A stretch of 6,372 bases of DNA, from assembly GCA_903854805.1 (NCBI GenBank), contig CAINXK010000181.1, positions 1-6,372 on the forward strand. The letters are read 5' to 3'. The notes beneath the pieces are model-generated. The model was not told the DNA's origin. It worked only from the letters and a program-made list of their open reading frames with translations, and ran no database searches. Position numbers and translations under genes: made by a program. Numbering within the stretch: the first letter of the stretch is position 1; every line of letters starts with the position of its first letter. Source of the stretch: an uncultured Anaerolineae bacterium. GTDB lineage: Bacteria; Chloroflexota; Anaerolineae; Anaerolineales; Villigracilaceae. This document shows, piece by piece, positions 1-5,996 of this stretch.

Positions 1-174
1 ACCAGCTACGCACCTGTTCAACAGTCCATCCAATCACTTTCGCCCGCCACCACCGCATTGATTGGCGGAGCGGCCGGGTTGGCAATCGGCGCGGCCGGAG
101 GAGCAGCCTACATGCAGCTATCCAAACCCGATAAAGCGGAAGTACCGGAAAGCGCTCAGGCAGAAAAGAAGTAG
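1..174 (+). CDS. hybO: [NiFe] hydrogenase small subunit, C-terminal membrane anchor (partial, 5' end outside window)
   Basis: Frame 1 is open from the first base to a TAG at 172-174 and gives 57 residues. The visible part is a Ser/Gln-rich stretch, a Gly/Ala-rich hydrophobic helix at about residues 17-39 (containing IGGAAGLAIGAAGGAAYM) and a charged Lys/Glu tail ending EKK. This matches the single C-terminal transmembrane anchor of group 1 hydrogenase small subunits, which sits after the Fe-S cluster domains and holds the dimer on the periplasmic face of the membrane. No cluster-binding Cys lies in the visible part, so the assignment rests on position: in hybOABCD-type operons the small subunit comes directly before hybA. 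The repeated Gly spacing suggests close packing against another helix, plausibly HybB or the HybA tail. The oxygen-tolerance-determining Cys around the proximal cluster cannot be seen. Another small exported or anchored protein cannot be wholly excluded. Confidence 0.75.
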   Translation, partial: TSYAPVQQSIQSLSPATTALIGGAAGLAIGAAGGAAYMQLSKPDKAEVPESAQAEKK

Positions 175-178
175 GAGG
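173..178 (+). promoter_or_regulatory. Shine-Dalgarno site for hybA
   Basis: A perfect AGGAGG overlaps the TAG stop of the upstream gene and lies 5 nt before the ATG at 184. It favours ATG 184 over the in-frame ATG at 193. The overlap with the upstream stop suggests translational coupling of the small subunit to hybA. Confidence 0.8.
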
Positions 179-183
179 CTGTC

Positions 184-1056
184 ATGTCACCCATGAGCCG
201 AAGAAATTTTCTGAAAGTTGTCGGTGCCGGGCTTGCGGCCAGCGCCACGCTTTCCGTTGCTCAAAGCGTCAACGCAGGTGCAGCCACCGTTGATCCCGCC
301 AATTACGTTGGCATGCTCTACGATGCCACAAAATGCGTGGGATGCAATGCCTGCACCAATGCCTGTCGCCAGTGGAATAAAACCAACCCTGAGCTGGATG
401 ATAGCGGGCTTTACGATGCGCCCCAGGAACTATCAGCCGATACCTGGACGCTGATCCAGCTATACCAGGACGAAAGCGAAACATCCTTTGTCAAACGCCA
501 GTGCATGCACTGTGTCGACCCGGCCTGTGTAAGCGGGTGCCCGGTGCAGGCCCTACAAAAATCCAGCGAAGGTCCGGTTACCTACGACCCCAAACGCTGC
601 ATCGGCTGCCGCTACTGCATGTACACCTGCCCGTACCACGTTCCACGCTTCCAATGGAAAGAAGTCATTCCGGTCGTCAGCAAATGCACACTGTGTGTCG
701 ATCGCCTGGCTGATGGCCTGGGCACGGCTTGCGCCGAGCGCTGTCCAACTGGTGCGCTGATCTGGGGCCACCGCGGCGAACTAATCACGGAAGCCGAGAA
801 ACGCCTGGCGGCCGAACCTGGCCGCTACTTGCAGCACATCTACGGCAAAGATGACGGTGGTGGCACATCGGTCATGTACATTTCACATGTACCCTTCGAT
901 AAACTGGGATTTCCTCAGCTGAAGGATGAACCCATCCCACAGTTGAGTGAACGCACCAGCGACATCTTCTTGCCTGGCATCGTGGTGGGCGGCTCAATCG
1001 CCCTGGCAGCTGTGCACATGGTGGTCAAACAGGGCGGATTGGAGGATGAGCCATGA
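184..1056 (+). CDS. hybA: HybA-type periplasmic ferredoxin subunit of [NiFe] hydrogenase (Tat signal, four [4Fe-4S])
   Basis: The 290-residue protein relays electrons between the hydrogenase small subunit and the HybB membrane subunit. A twin-arginine signal is plain at residues 5-11 (SRRNFLK) followed by a hydrophobic Ala/Gly stretch to about 26, so the protein should be exported folded with its clusters. Sixteen Cys fall in the four-cluster pattern of the DmsB/HybA/NrfC family: C51-C54-C57-C61, C107-C110-C115-C119, C139-C142-C145-C149 and C168-C171-C183-C187. A hydrophobic segment at about 262-281 forms a C-terminal membrane anchor, as in E. coli HybA. The gene follows the small subunit by 9 nt, and its last 4 nt overlap the start of hybB (ATGA). 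Other DmsB-like ferredoxins look similar, but the hydrogenase genes on both sides settle the role. All cluster ligands are present and nothing suggests decay. Confidence 0.93.
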   Translation: MSPMSRRNFLKVVGAGLAASATLSVAQSVNAGAATVDPANYVGMLYDATKCVGCNACTNACRQWNKTNPELDDSGLYDAPQELSADTWTLIQLYQDESETSFVKRQCMHCVDPACVSGCPVQALQKSSEGPVTYDPKRCIGCRYCMYTCPYHVPRFQWKEVIPVVSKCTLCVDRLADGLGTACAERCPTGALIWGHRGELITEAEKRLAAEPGRYLQHIYGKDDGGGTSVMYISHVPFDKLGFPQLKDEPIPQLSERTSDIFLPGIVVGGSIALAAVHMVVKQGGLEDEP

Positions 1057-2186
1057 GAGCCACACTGAAACTTGATAAACCCATCCCGTTCAGTTTCTAC
1101 CCGCTGCTGCTCTTGACCCTTTTAGGCATCGGCCTGGCGATTTACAGACTAGTGGTGGGTCTTGGCCCGACAACAAACATGAATGACCACTACCCCTGGG
1201 GTATCTGGATCACCACAGACCTGTTCCTGATCCCGGTTGCAGGCGCAGCGTTCACCATCTCGCTGATCTCCTACTTCTTCGGGCGCGAGCGCTACCATTC
1301 CATCATCCGCCCAGCCGTACTGGCCGGTTTTCTGGGGTACTGCGTCGTTGGGATACTGCTCTTCCTGGATATCGGGCGCTGGCCACAGTTTTACAATATC
1401 TTCGTACCTGGCTTCATTAACCTGCACTCTTTCCTGGAAGAAGTCAGCCTGTGCATCACCCTCTACACAGTGATCCTCATTTTGGAGATCGCGCCTGTTT
1501 TCCTGGAAAAATTCAAGATCAACGCGCCCATCCGCTGGATCAATTCCGCCATTTACTGGATCGCCGGAACCGGGATTGTGCTCTCGACCTTGCACCAATC
1601 CTCGCTTGGCTCGATGTTCCTGTTGATGCCTTACAAGCTCCACCCTCTATGGTGGACGCCAGCCCTGCCCGTGCTCTTCTTCCTGCAGGCGGTCTACACC
1701 GGGCTGGGCACTACAGCCATCGCCATCAACCTGATCTGGCGTGCCATGAAGCTGCCCATCGACCGGCAGTTATTCAAACGCATCGGCCAGGCGATGAGCC
1801 TGATGATGGCCCTGTACCTGGCCGTCAAAGTGGGTGATTGGATGGGAGCCGGAGAAATCGATCTGCTGCTCAAGCCGGATGCCTTCGGCGTGCTGGCCTG
1901 GATTGAGATCATCATCGGGGTAGCCATTCCGCTGCTGATCCTGCTCTCGCGGCTGGTATCACACTCGCAGGGACCGTTCTGGGCGGGTGTCTTCGCCCTG
2001 ATCGGGACATTCATCAACCGCCTGGTAATCAGCTGGATCGGCCTGGCCGAACCGGCACACGTGACCTATACCCCCTCCTGGATCGAGATCATGATCACGG
2101 TCGGGTTGCTCGCCGGCAGTTTCCTGGTATACGGCGTGGTGGTACGCTATTTTCAACTCTTCCCTGATGGTCAAGAGGCGCATTAA
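1053..2186 (+). CDS. hybB: HybB/NrfD-type integral membrane subunit of [NiFe] hydrogenase
   Basis: The 377-residue, very hydrophobic protein belongs to the NrfD/PsrC polysulfide-reductase membrane superfamily, HybB branch. About ten membrane segments can be placed: near residues 13-35, 50-73, 86-107, 128-147, 160-180, 200-225, 245-262, 279-299, 308-330 and 343-365. HybB-like motifs include YPWGIWITTDL (47-57), FLDIGRWPQFYN (104-115), STLHQSSLGSMFLLMP (178-193) and an Arg/Asn loop near 322. HybB carries no haem; it passes electrons from the HybA clusters to quinone, and in E. coli hydrogenase-2 the complex is thought to couple to the proton motive force (established for the family, inferred here). 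Start choice: ATG 1053 overlaps the hybA stop as ATGA and has GGAGG at 1041-1045, 7 nt upstream. Length matches the family (E. coli HybB is about 390). The next gene starts 36 nt downstream with no terminator between. Confidence 0.93.
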   Translation: MRATLKLDKPIPFSFYPLLLLTLLGIGLAIYRLVVGLGPTTNMNDHYPWGIWITTDLFLIPVAGAAFTISLISYFFGRERYHSIIRPAVLAGFLGYCVVGILLFLDIGRWPQFYNIFVPGFINLHSFLEEVSLCITLYTVILILEIAPVFLEKFKINAPIRWINSAIYWIAGTGIVLSTLHQSSLGSMFLLMPYKLHPLWWTPALPVLFFLQAVYTGLGTTAIAINLIWRAMKLPIDRQLFKRIGQAMSLMMALYLAVKVGDWMGAGEIDLLLKPDAFGVLAWIEIIIGVAIPLLILLSRLVSHSQGPFWAGVFALIGTFINRLVISWIGLAEPAHVTYTPSWIEIMITVGLLAGSFLVYGVVVRYFQLFPDGQEAH

Positions 2187-2210
2187 TCTGGTTCACAAGT
2201 ATATTATTTC

Positions 2211-2216
2211 GGAGGT
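2211..2216 (+). promoter_or_regulatory. Shine-Dalgarno site for the large subunit
   Basis: GGAGGT stands 6 nt before ATG 2223 in the 36-nt hybB-hybC gap, the longest gap inside the operon. The rest of the gap is AT-rich (around 2198-2210) with no stem-loop. Strong independent initiation would suit a catalytic subunit, but a promoter here is not supported. Confidence 0.75.
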
Positions 2217-2222
2217 AAGACA

Positions 2223-3959
2223 ATGCCAAAGATAGCGATCGATCCAATTACCCGTATCGAAGGCCACTTGCGCATCGAAGTTCAGGTTGAAGAAGGCACC
2301 GTAAAAGACGCCTGGGCATCCAGCACCATGTTCCGTGGTGTGGAGCTCATTCTCAAAGGCCGCGACCCGCGCGAAGCCTGGGCCATCACCCAGCGCTTCT
2401 GCGGCGTCTGCACCACGGTACACGCTTTTGCTTCCGTGCGTGCCGTCGAAGATGCCCTCAAGATCACCATCCCGAACAACGCCCGCATCCTGAGAAATAT
2501 CATCGAAGCCATGCAGTTCGTTCAGGACCACGTTGTTCACTTCTACCACCTGCACGCCCTGGACTGGGTGGACATCGTCAGCGCCCTGAGCGCCGACCCG
2601 GCCGCCACATCCAAACTGGCCCAATCCATCTCCGATTGGCCAAAATCAAGCGAGAGTTACTTCAAAGGCGTCAAAGATAAGCTGGATGTGTATGTCAAAA
2701 GCGGCCAGTTAGGACCCTTCGCGAATGCCTATTGGGGACACCCGGCCTACAAACTGCCGCCAGAAGCCAATCTGATGGCGGTGGCACACTACCTGGAAGC
2801 CCTGGACTGGCAGCGCGATGTCATCCGCGCACACGCCCTGCTGGGTAGCAAGAACCCACATCTGCAGACCTACCTGGTGGGCGGTATGGCCACCCCCATC
2901 GACCTCTCCAGCCAGGCAGCCATCAACGCCGATACCATTGCCATGCTGCTGGGCTTGTTCAAGACCGCCAAGGAATTTGTCGACAAAGTTTACCTGCCCG
3001 ACCTGATGGCGATCGCGCCCTTCTACCTGGATTGGGCAAGCATCGGCGGCGGGGTGGGCAACTACCTGGCCTATGGTGAATATCCCGATAAAGAAGGCAG
3101 TCTGTACTTCCCGCAAGGCTTCATCCTGAACAAAGACCTCAGCAAAGTATACCCGGTTGACCATACCAAGATCAACGAACACGTTGCGCACTCGTGGTAT
3201 GAGTATGAAGACGAAAGCAAGGGTCTGCACCCCTATGATGGCGAGACCCGTCCAAAGTTCACCGGACCCAAGCCACCCTATGACTTCCTGGAAACAGACC
3301 AGAAATATACCTGGATGAAAGCCCCACGCCTCGACGAACACGCCATGGAAGTGGGACCGCTGGCACGCATGCTGGTGGCATACGCCAGTGGCCAGCCAGA
3401 TGTTGTGGCTACCGTCAACATGGTGCTGGGCAAGCTGGGCGTTGGACCCGAAGCGCTCTTCTCAACCCTCGGCCGCACCGCCGCCCGCTGCATCGAAACC
3501 GTTTTGCTGGCGAACAAACTGACCGAATGGACCGCTGAACTGGCCGCCAACATCAAGGCTGGCGATATTGATGTACACGAAGGCACACTGTGGGATCCTG
3601 AAACCTGGCCGGCCGAGGCCAAGGGTTGGGGTCATATCGAAGCCCCGCGCGGCGCGCTGGGACATTGGATCCACATCAAAGATAAGAAAATCTTCAATTA
3701 CCAGGCGGTAGTGCCCAGCACCTGGAACGCTTCGCCGCGCGACGCCAAGGGCCAGATCGGACCGTATGAATCAGCGTTGATCGGCACTCCGATTGCCGAT
3801 CCCAAAATGCCGCTGGAAATTCTGCGCACCGTCCACTCGTTTGACCCATGCATAGCCTGTGGCGTGCACCTGTTAGATGCCGATGGCAACGATCTGTACA
3901 ACGTTTCGGTGGACTCTCCGACCGGTTTTGCCAGCCCGCTGCTGCAGTTCAGGGCATAA
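2223..3959 (+). CDS. hybC: [NiFe] hydrogenase group 1 large (catalytic) subunit, precursor form
   Basis: The 578-residue precursor binds the NiFe(CN)2CO centre and splits H2. The N-terminal metal motif RFCGVCTTVH gives C60 and C63; the C-terminal motif DPCIACGVH gives C543 and C546, so all four Cys metal ligands are present. Other conserved parts are DPITRIEGH (7-15; E13 matches the proton-transfer Glu, E28 of E. coli HyaB), MFRGVE (36-41; E41 a likely Mg ligand), D102, and EAPRGALGHW with R476, which by spacing to the C-terminal Cys matches the catalytic canopy Arg R509 of HyaB. Processing should occur after H549. The remaining tail is 29 residues, against about 15 in E. coli HyaB and HybC: its first half resembles theirs and the rest is extra. 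The subunit has no signal peptide and is presumably co-exported with the Tat-tagged small subunit. Length is normal for group 1 (about 550-600). Confidence 0.97.
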   Translation: MPKIAIDPITRIEGHLRIEVQVEEGTVKDAWASSTMFRGVELILKGRDPREAWAITQRFCGVCTTVHAFASVRAVEDALKITIPNNARILRNIIEAMQFVQDHVVHFYHLHALDWVDIVSALSADPAATSKLAQSISDWPKSSESYFKGVKDKLDVYVKSGQLGPFANAYWGHPAYKLPPEANLMAVAHYLEALDWQRDVIRAHALLGSKNPHLQTYLVGGMATPIDLSSQAAINADTIAMLLGLFKTAKEFVDKVYLPDLMAIAPFYLDWASIGGGVGNYLAYGEYPDKEGSLYFPQGFILNKDLSKVYPVDHTKINEHVAHSWYEYEDESKGLHPYDGETRPKFTGPKPPYDFLETDQKYTWMKAPRLDEHAMEVGPLARMLVAYASGQPDVVATVNMVLGKLGVGPEALFSTLGRTAARCIETVLLANKLTEWTAELAANIKAGDIDVHEGTLWDPETWPAEAKGWGHIEAPRGALGHWIHIKDKKIFNYQAVVPSTWNASPRDAKGQIGPYESALIGTPIADPKMPLEILRTVHSFDPCIACGVHLLDADGNDLYNVSVDSPTGFASPLLQFRA

Positions 3960-3964
3960 ACTTG
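3951..3964 (+). promoter_or_regulatory. Weak Shine-Dalgarno plus TTG start deciding the hybD start
   Basis: The protease frame is open far upstream inside the large-subunit gene, but residues resembling the family begin only after the large-subunit stop. TTG at 3962-3964 is the only plausible start between that stop (3957-3959) and the conserved GVGN motif; there is no in-frame ATG or GTG there. AGGG at 3951-3954 lies 7 nt upstream, within the last codons of the large subunit. The arrangement points to termination-reinitiation coupling. Confidence 0.65.
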
Positions 3965-4486
3965 CCTACATTCCAGGATCCTACCGCTAAAACGCTGGTA
4001 ATTGGTGTCGGCAATCGCATACTTTCTGATGAAGGCGTGGGCGTGCATGTGATCGAACGCCTGCTGGCTGGCTACGTAATTCCAACAGATGTGCTGGTGC
4101 TGGATGGTGGCACGCTGGGGTTGGACCTGCTCTACTACCTACAGGGAGTCGAAAATCTGCTGCTGATTGATGCCGTTGAAATGCGCAAAGAGGCCGGCAC
4201 GCTGATCCGCATGGTTAACGATGAAGTGCCAGCCTTCCTTTCGATGAAGATGTCGCCGCACCAGGTCGGCATTCCGGATATGCTGGCAGTTGCCAAGCTG
4301 AAAGATCTCTACCCGCAAAACGTGATCCTGTGGGGCGTGGAGCCAGACTCGCTGGAGTTAGGGCTGGATCTCTCGCCCACGATCGAGGCCAGGGTCCCGG
4401 TCTTAATCGACGAGGTCCTGAAACAGCTGGAAGCCTGGGGGAACAGGCTGGAGCCAAAAGTGGCCGCTGCCAAAGTTCAGAGTTAA
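3962..4486 (+). CDS. hybD: Hydrogenase maturation endopeptidase (HybD/HyaD type, peptidase family M52)
   Basis: From TTG 3962 the product has 174 residues, close to E. coli HybD (164). It should remove the C-terminal extension of the large subunit once nickel is inserted, closing the active site. The N terminus carries the family hallmark GVGNRILSDEGVGVHV (15-30). Nickel-recognising residues fit by spacing: E24 (E16 of HybD), D70 in LLLIDAVE (D62) and H100 in MSPHQVG (H93). The motif VILWGVEPDSLELGLDLS (121-138) is also typical. The gene begins 2 nt after the large subunit it presumably processes and ends 11 nt before the operon terminator. A longer reading from ATG 3848 overlaps the large-subunit C terminus by 112 nt and adds 38 residues unlike the family, so it is rejected. 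No HypC/HybG-type chaperone gene follows. Confidence 0.92.
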   Translation: MPTFQDPTAKTLVIGVGNRILSDEGVGVHVIERLLAGYVIPTDVLVLDGGTLGLDLLYYLQGVENLLLIDAVEMRKEAGTLIRMVNDEVPAFLSMKMSPHQVGIPDMLAVAKLKDLYPQNVILWGVEPDSLELGLDLSPTIEARVPVLIDEVLKQLEAWGNRLEPKVAAAKVQS

Positions 4487-4497
4487 AGAAACACAGG

Positions 4498-4534
4498 AAC
4501 CCTGCCAGGGCGTTACCCCGGCAGGGTTTTTTTT
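4498..4534 (+). terminator. Rho-independent terminator of the hydrogenase operon
   Basis: AACCCTGCC (4498-4506) pairs with GGCAGGGTT (4520-4528). After an A-C mismatch, GGG (4508-4510) pairs with CCC (4516-4518) around the loop CGTTA. Eight T follow or overlap the stem end (4527-4534). It begins 11 nt after the hybD stop. Confidence 0.93.
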
Positions 4535-4683
4535 ATACGGAGCAGATTGGCTGGTTGAAAGGGTAAAAGGGATATTTTGGGGAAACCTGTAGGACGACTA
4601 AACTCACCGAACCTGTTAGATTTCAACTATACTTAAAATATAAACCCTGAAACAACACCAGCACCTGAGAGGAAGCTAACACC
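4535..4683 (+). promoter_or_regulatory. Leader region with probable promoter for the ferritin-VIT gene
   Basis: This gap follows a strong terminator and precedes a gene in the same direction, so a promoter is expected here. The AT-rich segment at 4616-4644 holds several -10-like hexamers: TATACT (4628-4633), TAAAAT (4634-4639) and TATAAA (4639-4644). None has a good TTGACA-like -35 at 16-18 nt; TATACT with a 17-nt spacer would need CACCGA. An activator-dependent or non-standard promoter is possible. TAG/CTA half-sites at 4617-4629 form only a weak inverted repeat, not a recognisable Fur or DtxR/IdeR box. A GAGAGGA Shine-Dalgarno site lies at 4667-4673, 10 nt before the ATG at 4684. The exact promoter is not determined. 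Confidence 0.35.
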
Positions 4684-5811
4684 ATGAGCAGCACAAACCA
4701 GGATATCGAACGCTTCAAGCAAAATTTGCAGAAAGAAGTTGACGGCGCGGCGCTTTACCTTGTATTAGCCAGCAAGGAAGCCCGCCCCGAAATGAAGACG
4801 GTCTACGAACGACTGGCCGAAAGTGAGCAGCGCCACGCCCAGTTCTGGCGTGAAAAACTGGCAGAGGCCGGCGTGAAGAACCTGAAAGAGGGCACCACCT
4901 GGCGAACTCAGACCCTGATCTGGCTGGCACAGCGCTTTGGGCCGCAGTTTGTGCTCTCCACGGTCACCAGCAACGAGAAGGCCGATAGCAACGCCTACGC
5001 CAGCCAGCCAGAAGAAGAGACTGCCGCAATGTCGGCCGAGGAACAAGCGCATGCCCGCTTACTCTCGGCGGCCAGCAGCGGTGGTGGCATAAGCGGCAAC
5101 ATCGTCGCCGAAACCGAAGGGCGGCACCGCTCATCGGGTGGCAACGCCTTGCGCGCGGCCGTTCTGGGCGCAAATGACGGGCTGGTCTCAAACCTGAGCC
5201 TGGTGATGGGCGTGGCCGGTGCAGAGTTAGCCGGGCAGGGCATCCTGATCACCGGGCTGGCCGGACTACTGGCCGGAGCCGGGTCGATGGCATTGGGCGA
5301 GTGGCTTTCAGTCCAGAGCTCGCGCGAGTTATATGAGCGCCAGATCAAGATCGAAAGAGAAGAACTGGCCGCCAATCCCGAAGAAGAAGCCGAGGAGCTA
5401 TCCCTGATCTACCAGGCCAAGGGAATTCCGGAAGCGCGCGCCCGCGACCTGGCCAACAGCCTGCTGGCCAACAAAGCCACCGCGCTCGATACACTCGTGC
5501 GCGAGGAATTGGGCATCGACCCGCAAGAACTGGGCGGTTCCGCCTGGGAAGCAGCCTACACATCCTTCGTCTTGTTCGCAATCGGAGCCATCATTCCCGT
5601 CATCCCATTCATTTTCACAAGCGGTCTGCAGGCTGTCTACATCAGCGTGGTGATCAGCGCGCTGGGTCTGTTTGGGATTGGCTCAGCGATCACATTGATG
5701 ACCGGGCGCAGCGTGCTGTTTTCCGGCTCACGCCAGGTGCTGTTCGGACTGGTGGCAGCCGGCCTGACCTACGGCATTGGACGCCTGATCGGTGTTTCGA
5801 TCGGTGGCTAA
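4684..5811 (+). CDS. Ferritin-like (erythrin) domain fused to a VIT1/CCC1 iron/manganese transporter (MbfA/EVIT type)
   Basis: The 375-residue protein joins two modules. Residues about 5-132 form a four-helix rubrerythrin/ferritin-like domain with candidate diiron ligands E18, E48xxH51, E98 and E120xxH123. Residues 133-152 are a Gly/Ser linker. From about 153 on is a VIT1/CCC1 transporter: membrane segments near 155-178, 185-212, 291-313, 315-340 and 350-372, with a Glu-rich cytosolic metal-binding helix region at 215-285. By spacing to the plant VIT1 structure as I recall it, D165 and M202 match the in-membrane transport residues, and E224, E227, E235, E238 and E275 match metal-binding Glu; L271 stands where a Met is recalled. 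Relatives such as MbfA of Agrobacterium and Bradyrhizobium export iron and protect against peroxide stress. Iron (possibly Mn) oxidation and export across the cytoplasmic membrane is inferred here. The gene stands alone between terminators. Confidence 0.92.
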   Translation: MSSTNQDIERFKQNLQKEVDGAALYLVLASKEARPEMKTVYERLAESEQRHAQFWREKLAEAGVKNLKEGTTWRTQTLIWLAQRFGPQFVLSTVTSNEKADSNAYASQPEEETAAMSAEEQAHARLLSAASSGGGISGNIVAETEGRHRSSGGNALRAAVLGANDGLVSNLSLVMGVAGAELAGQGILITGLAGLLAGAGSMALGEWLSVQSSRELYERQIKIEREELAANPEEEAEELSLIYQAKGIPEARARDLANSLLANKATALDTLVREELGIDPQELGGSAWEAAYTSFVLFAIGAIIPVIPFIFTSGLQAVYISVVISALGLFGIGSAITLMTGRSVLFSGSRQVLFGLVAAGLTYGIGRLIGVSIGG

Positions 5812-5823
5812 GAGCACGGCTTT

Positions 5824-5840
5824 ATGCTTAATCATGCTTA
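5824..5840 (+). repeat. Short direct repeat ATGCTTA x2
   Basis: ATGCTTA occurs at 5824-5830 and 5834-5840, a period of 10 nt (one helical turn), 13 nt after the transporter stop. It may be chance; no function is assigned. Confidence 0.4.
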
Positions 5841-5846
5841 CAAAAT

Positions 5847-5898
5847 CCCCATTCAGAACAATCTTTATGGGGTAACCAACTGCGGTTCAAACAACCGC
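5847..5898. other. Two small stem-loops in the convergent intergenic gap
   Basis: CCCCAT (5847-5852) can pair with ATGGGG (5867-5872) around a 14-nt loop, and GCGGTT (5882-5887) with AACCGC (5893-5898) around CAAAC. Neither has a T-tract, so they are not intrinsic terminators by themselves. They may fold the 3' UTR of the transporter mRNA. The remainder of the 185-nt gap (5812-5996) holds no other gene I can support. Confidence 0.4.
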
Positions 5899-5924
5899 CA
5901 CCGATTTGCCCAACCAAAGAGCTA

Positions 5925-5965
5925 AAAACGAGACCCTGCGGGAGCAATCCCCAGGGTCTCGTTTT
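5925..5965. terminator. Bidirectional intrinsic terminator between convergent genes
   Basis: AAAACGAGACCCTG (5925-5938) pairs perfectly with CAGGGTCTCGTTTT (5952-5965), 14 bp. After a bulged C, GGGA (5940-5943) pairs with TCCC (5948-5951), closing a GCAA tetraloop of the GNRA class. The A-run on the left and T-run on the right allow termination from both strands. It lies about 115 nt past the + strand transporter stop and 32 nt past the end of the - strand gene. Confidence 0.88.
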
Positions 5966-5996
5966 ATTAAACCTGCAACAATTTCAGCAGGGCAGA

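Noticed and set aside
1149..1643. 164-residue - strand open frame inside hybB
   Set aside because: It is antisense to a membrane protein with clear family motifs; no ribosome site or conserved motif is evident.
2709..3341. 210-residue - strand open frame inside the large-subunit gene
   Set aside because: Antisense to a highly conserved catalytic subunit; it reflects codon bias rather than a gene.
3848..3961. Longer start (ATG 3848) for the maturation protease giving 212 residues
   Set aside because: It overlaps the conserved C-terminal metal motif of the large subunit by 112 nt and adds residues unlike the family; the family fold begins just after TTG 3962.
4617..4629. Possible inverted repeat TAG-N7-CTA as an iron-regulator operator
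   Set aside because: The arms match over only 3 nt and do not resemble known Fur, DtxR/IdeR or MntR boxes.
5824..5925. 33-codon + strand open frame (ATG 5824 to TAA 5925)
   Set aside because: No convincing Shine-Dalgarno site, no recognisable motif, and its span coincides with the stem-loops of the 3' region; short enough to be chance.
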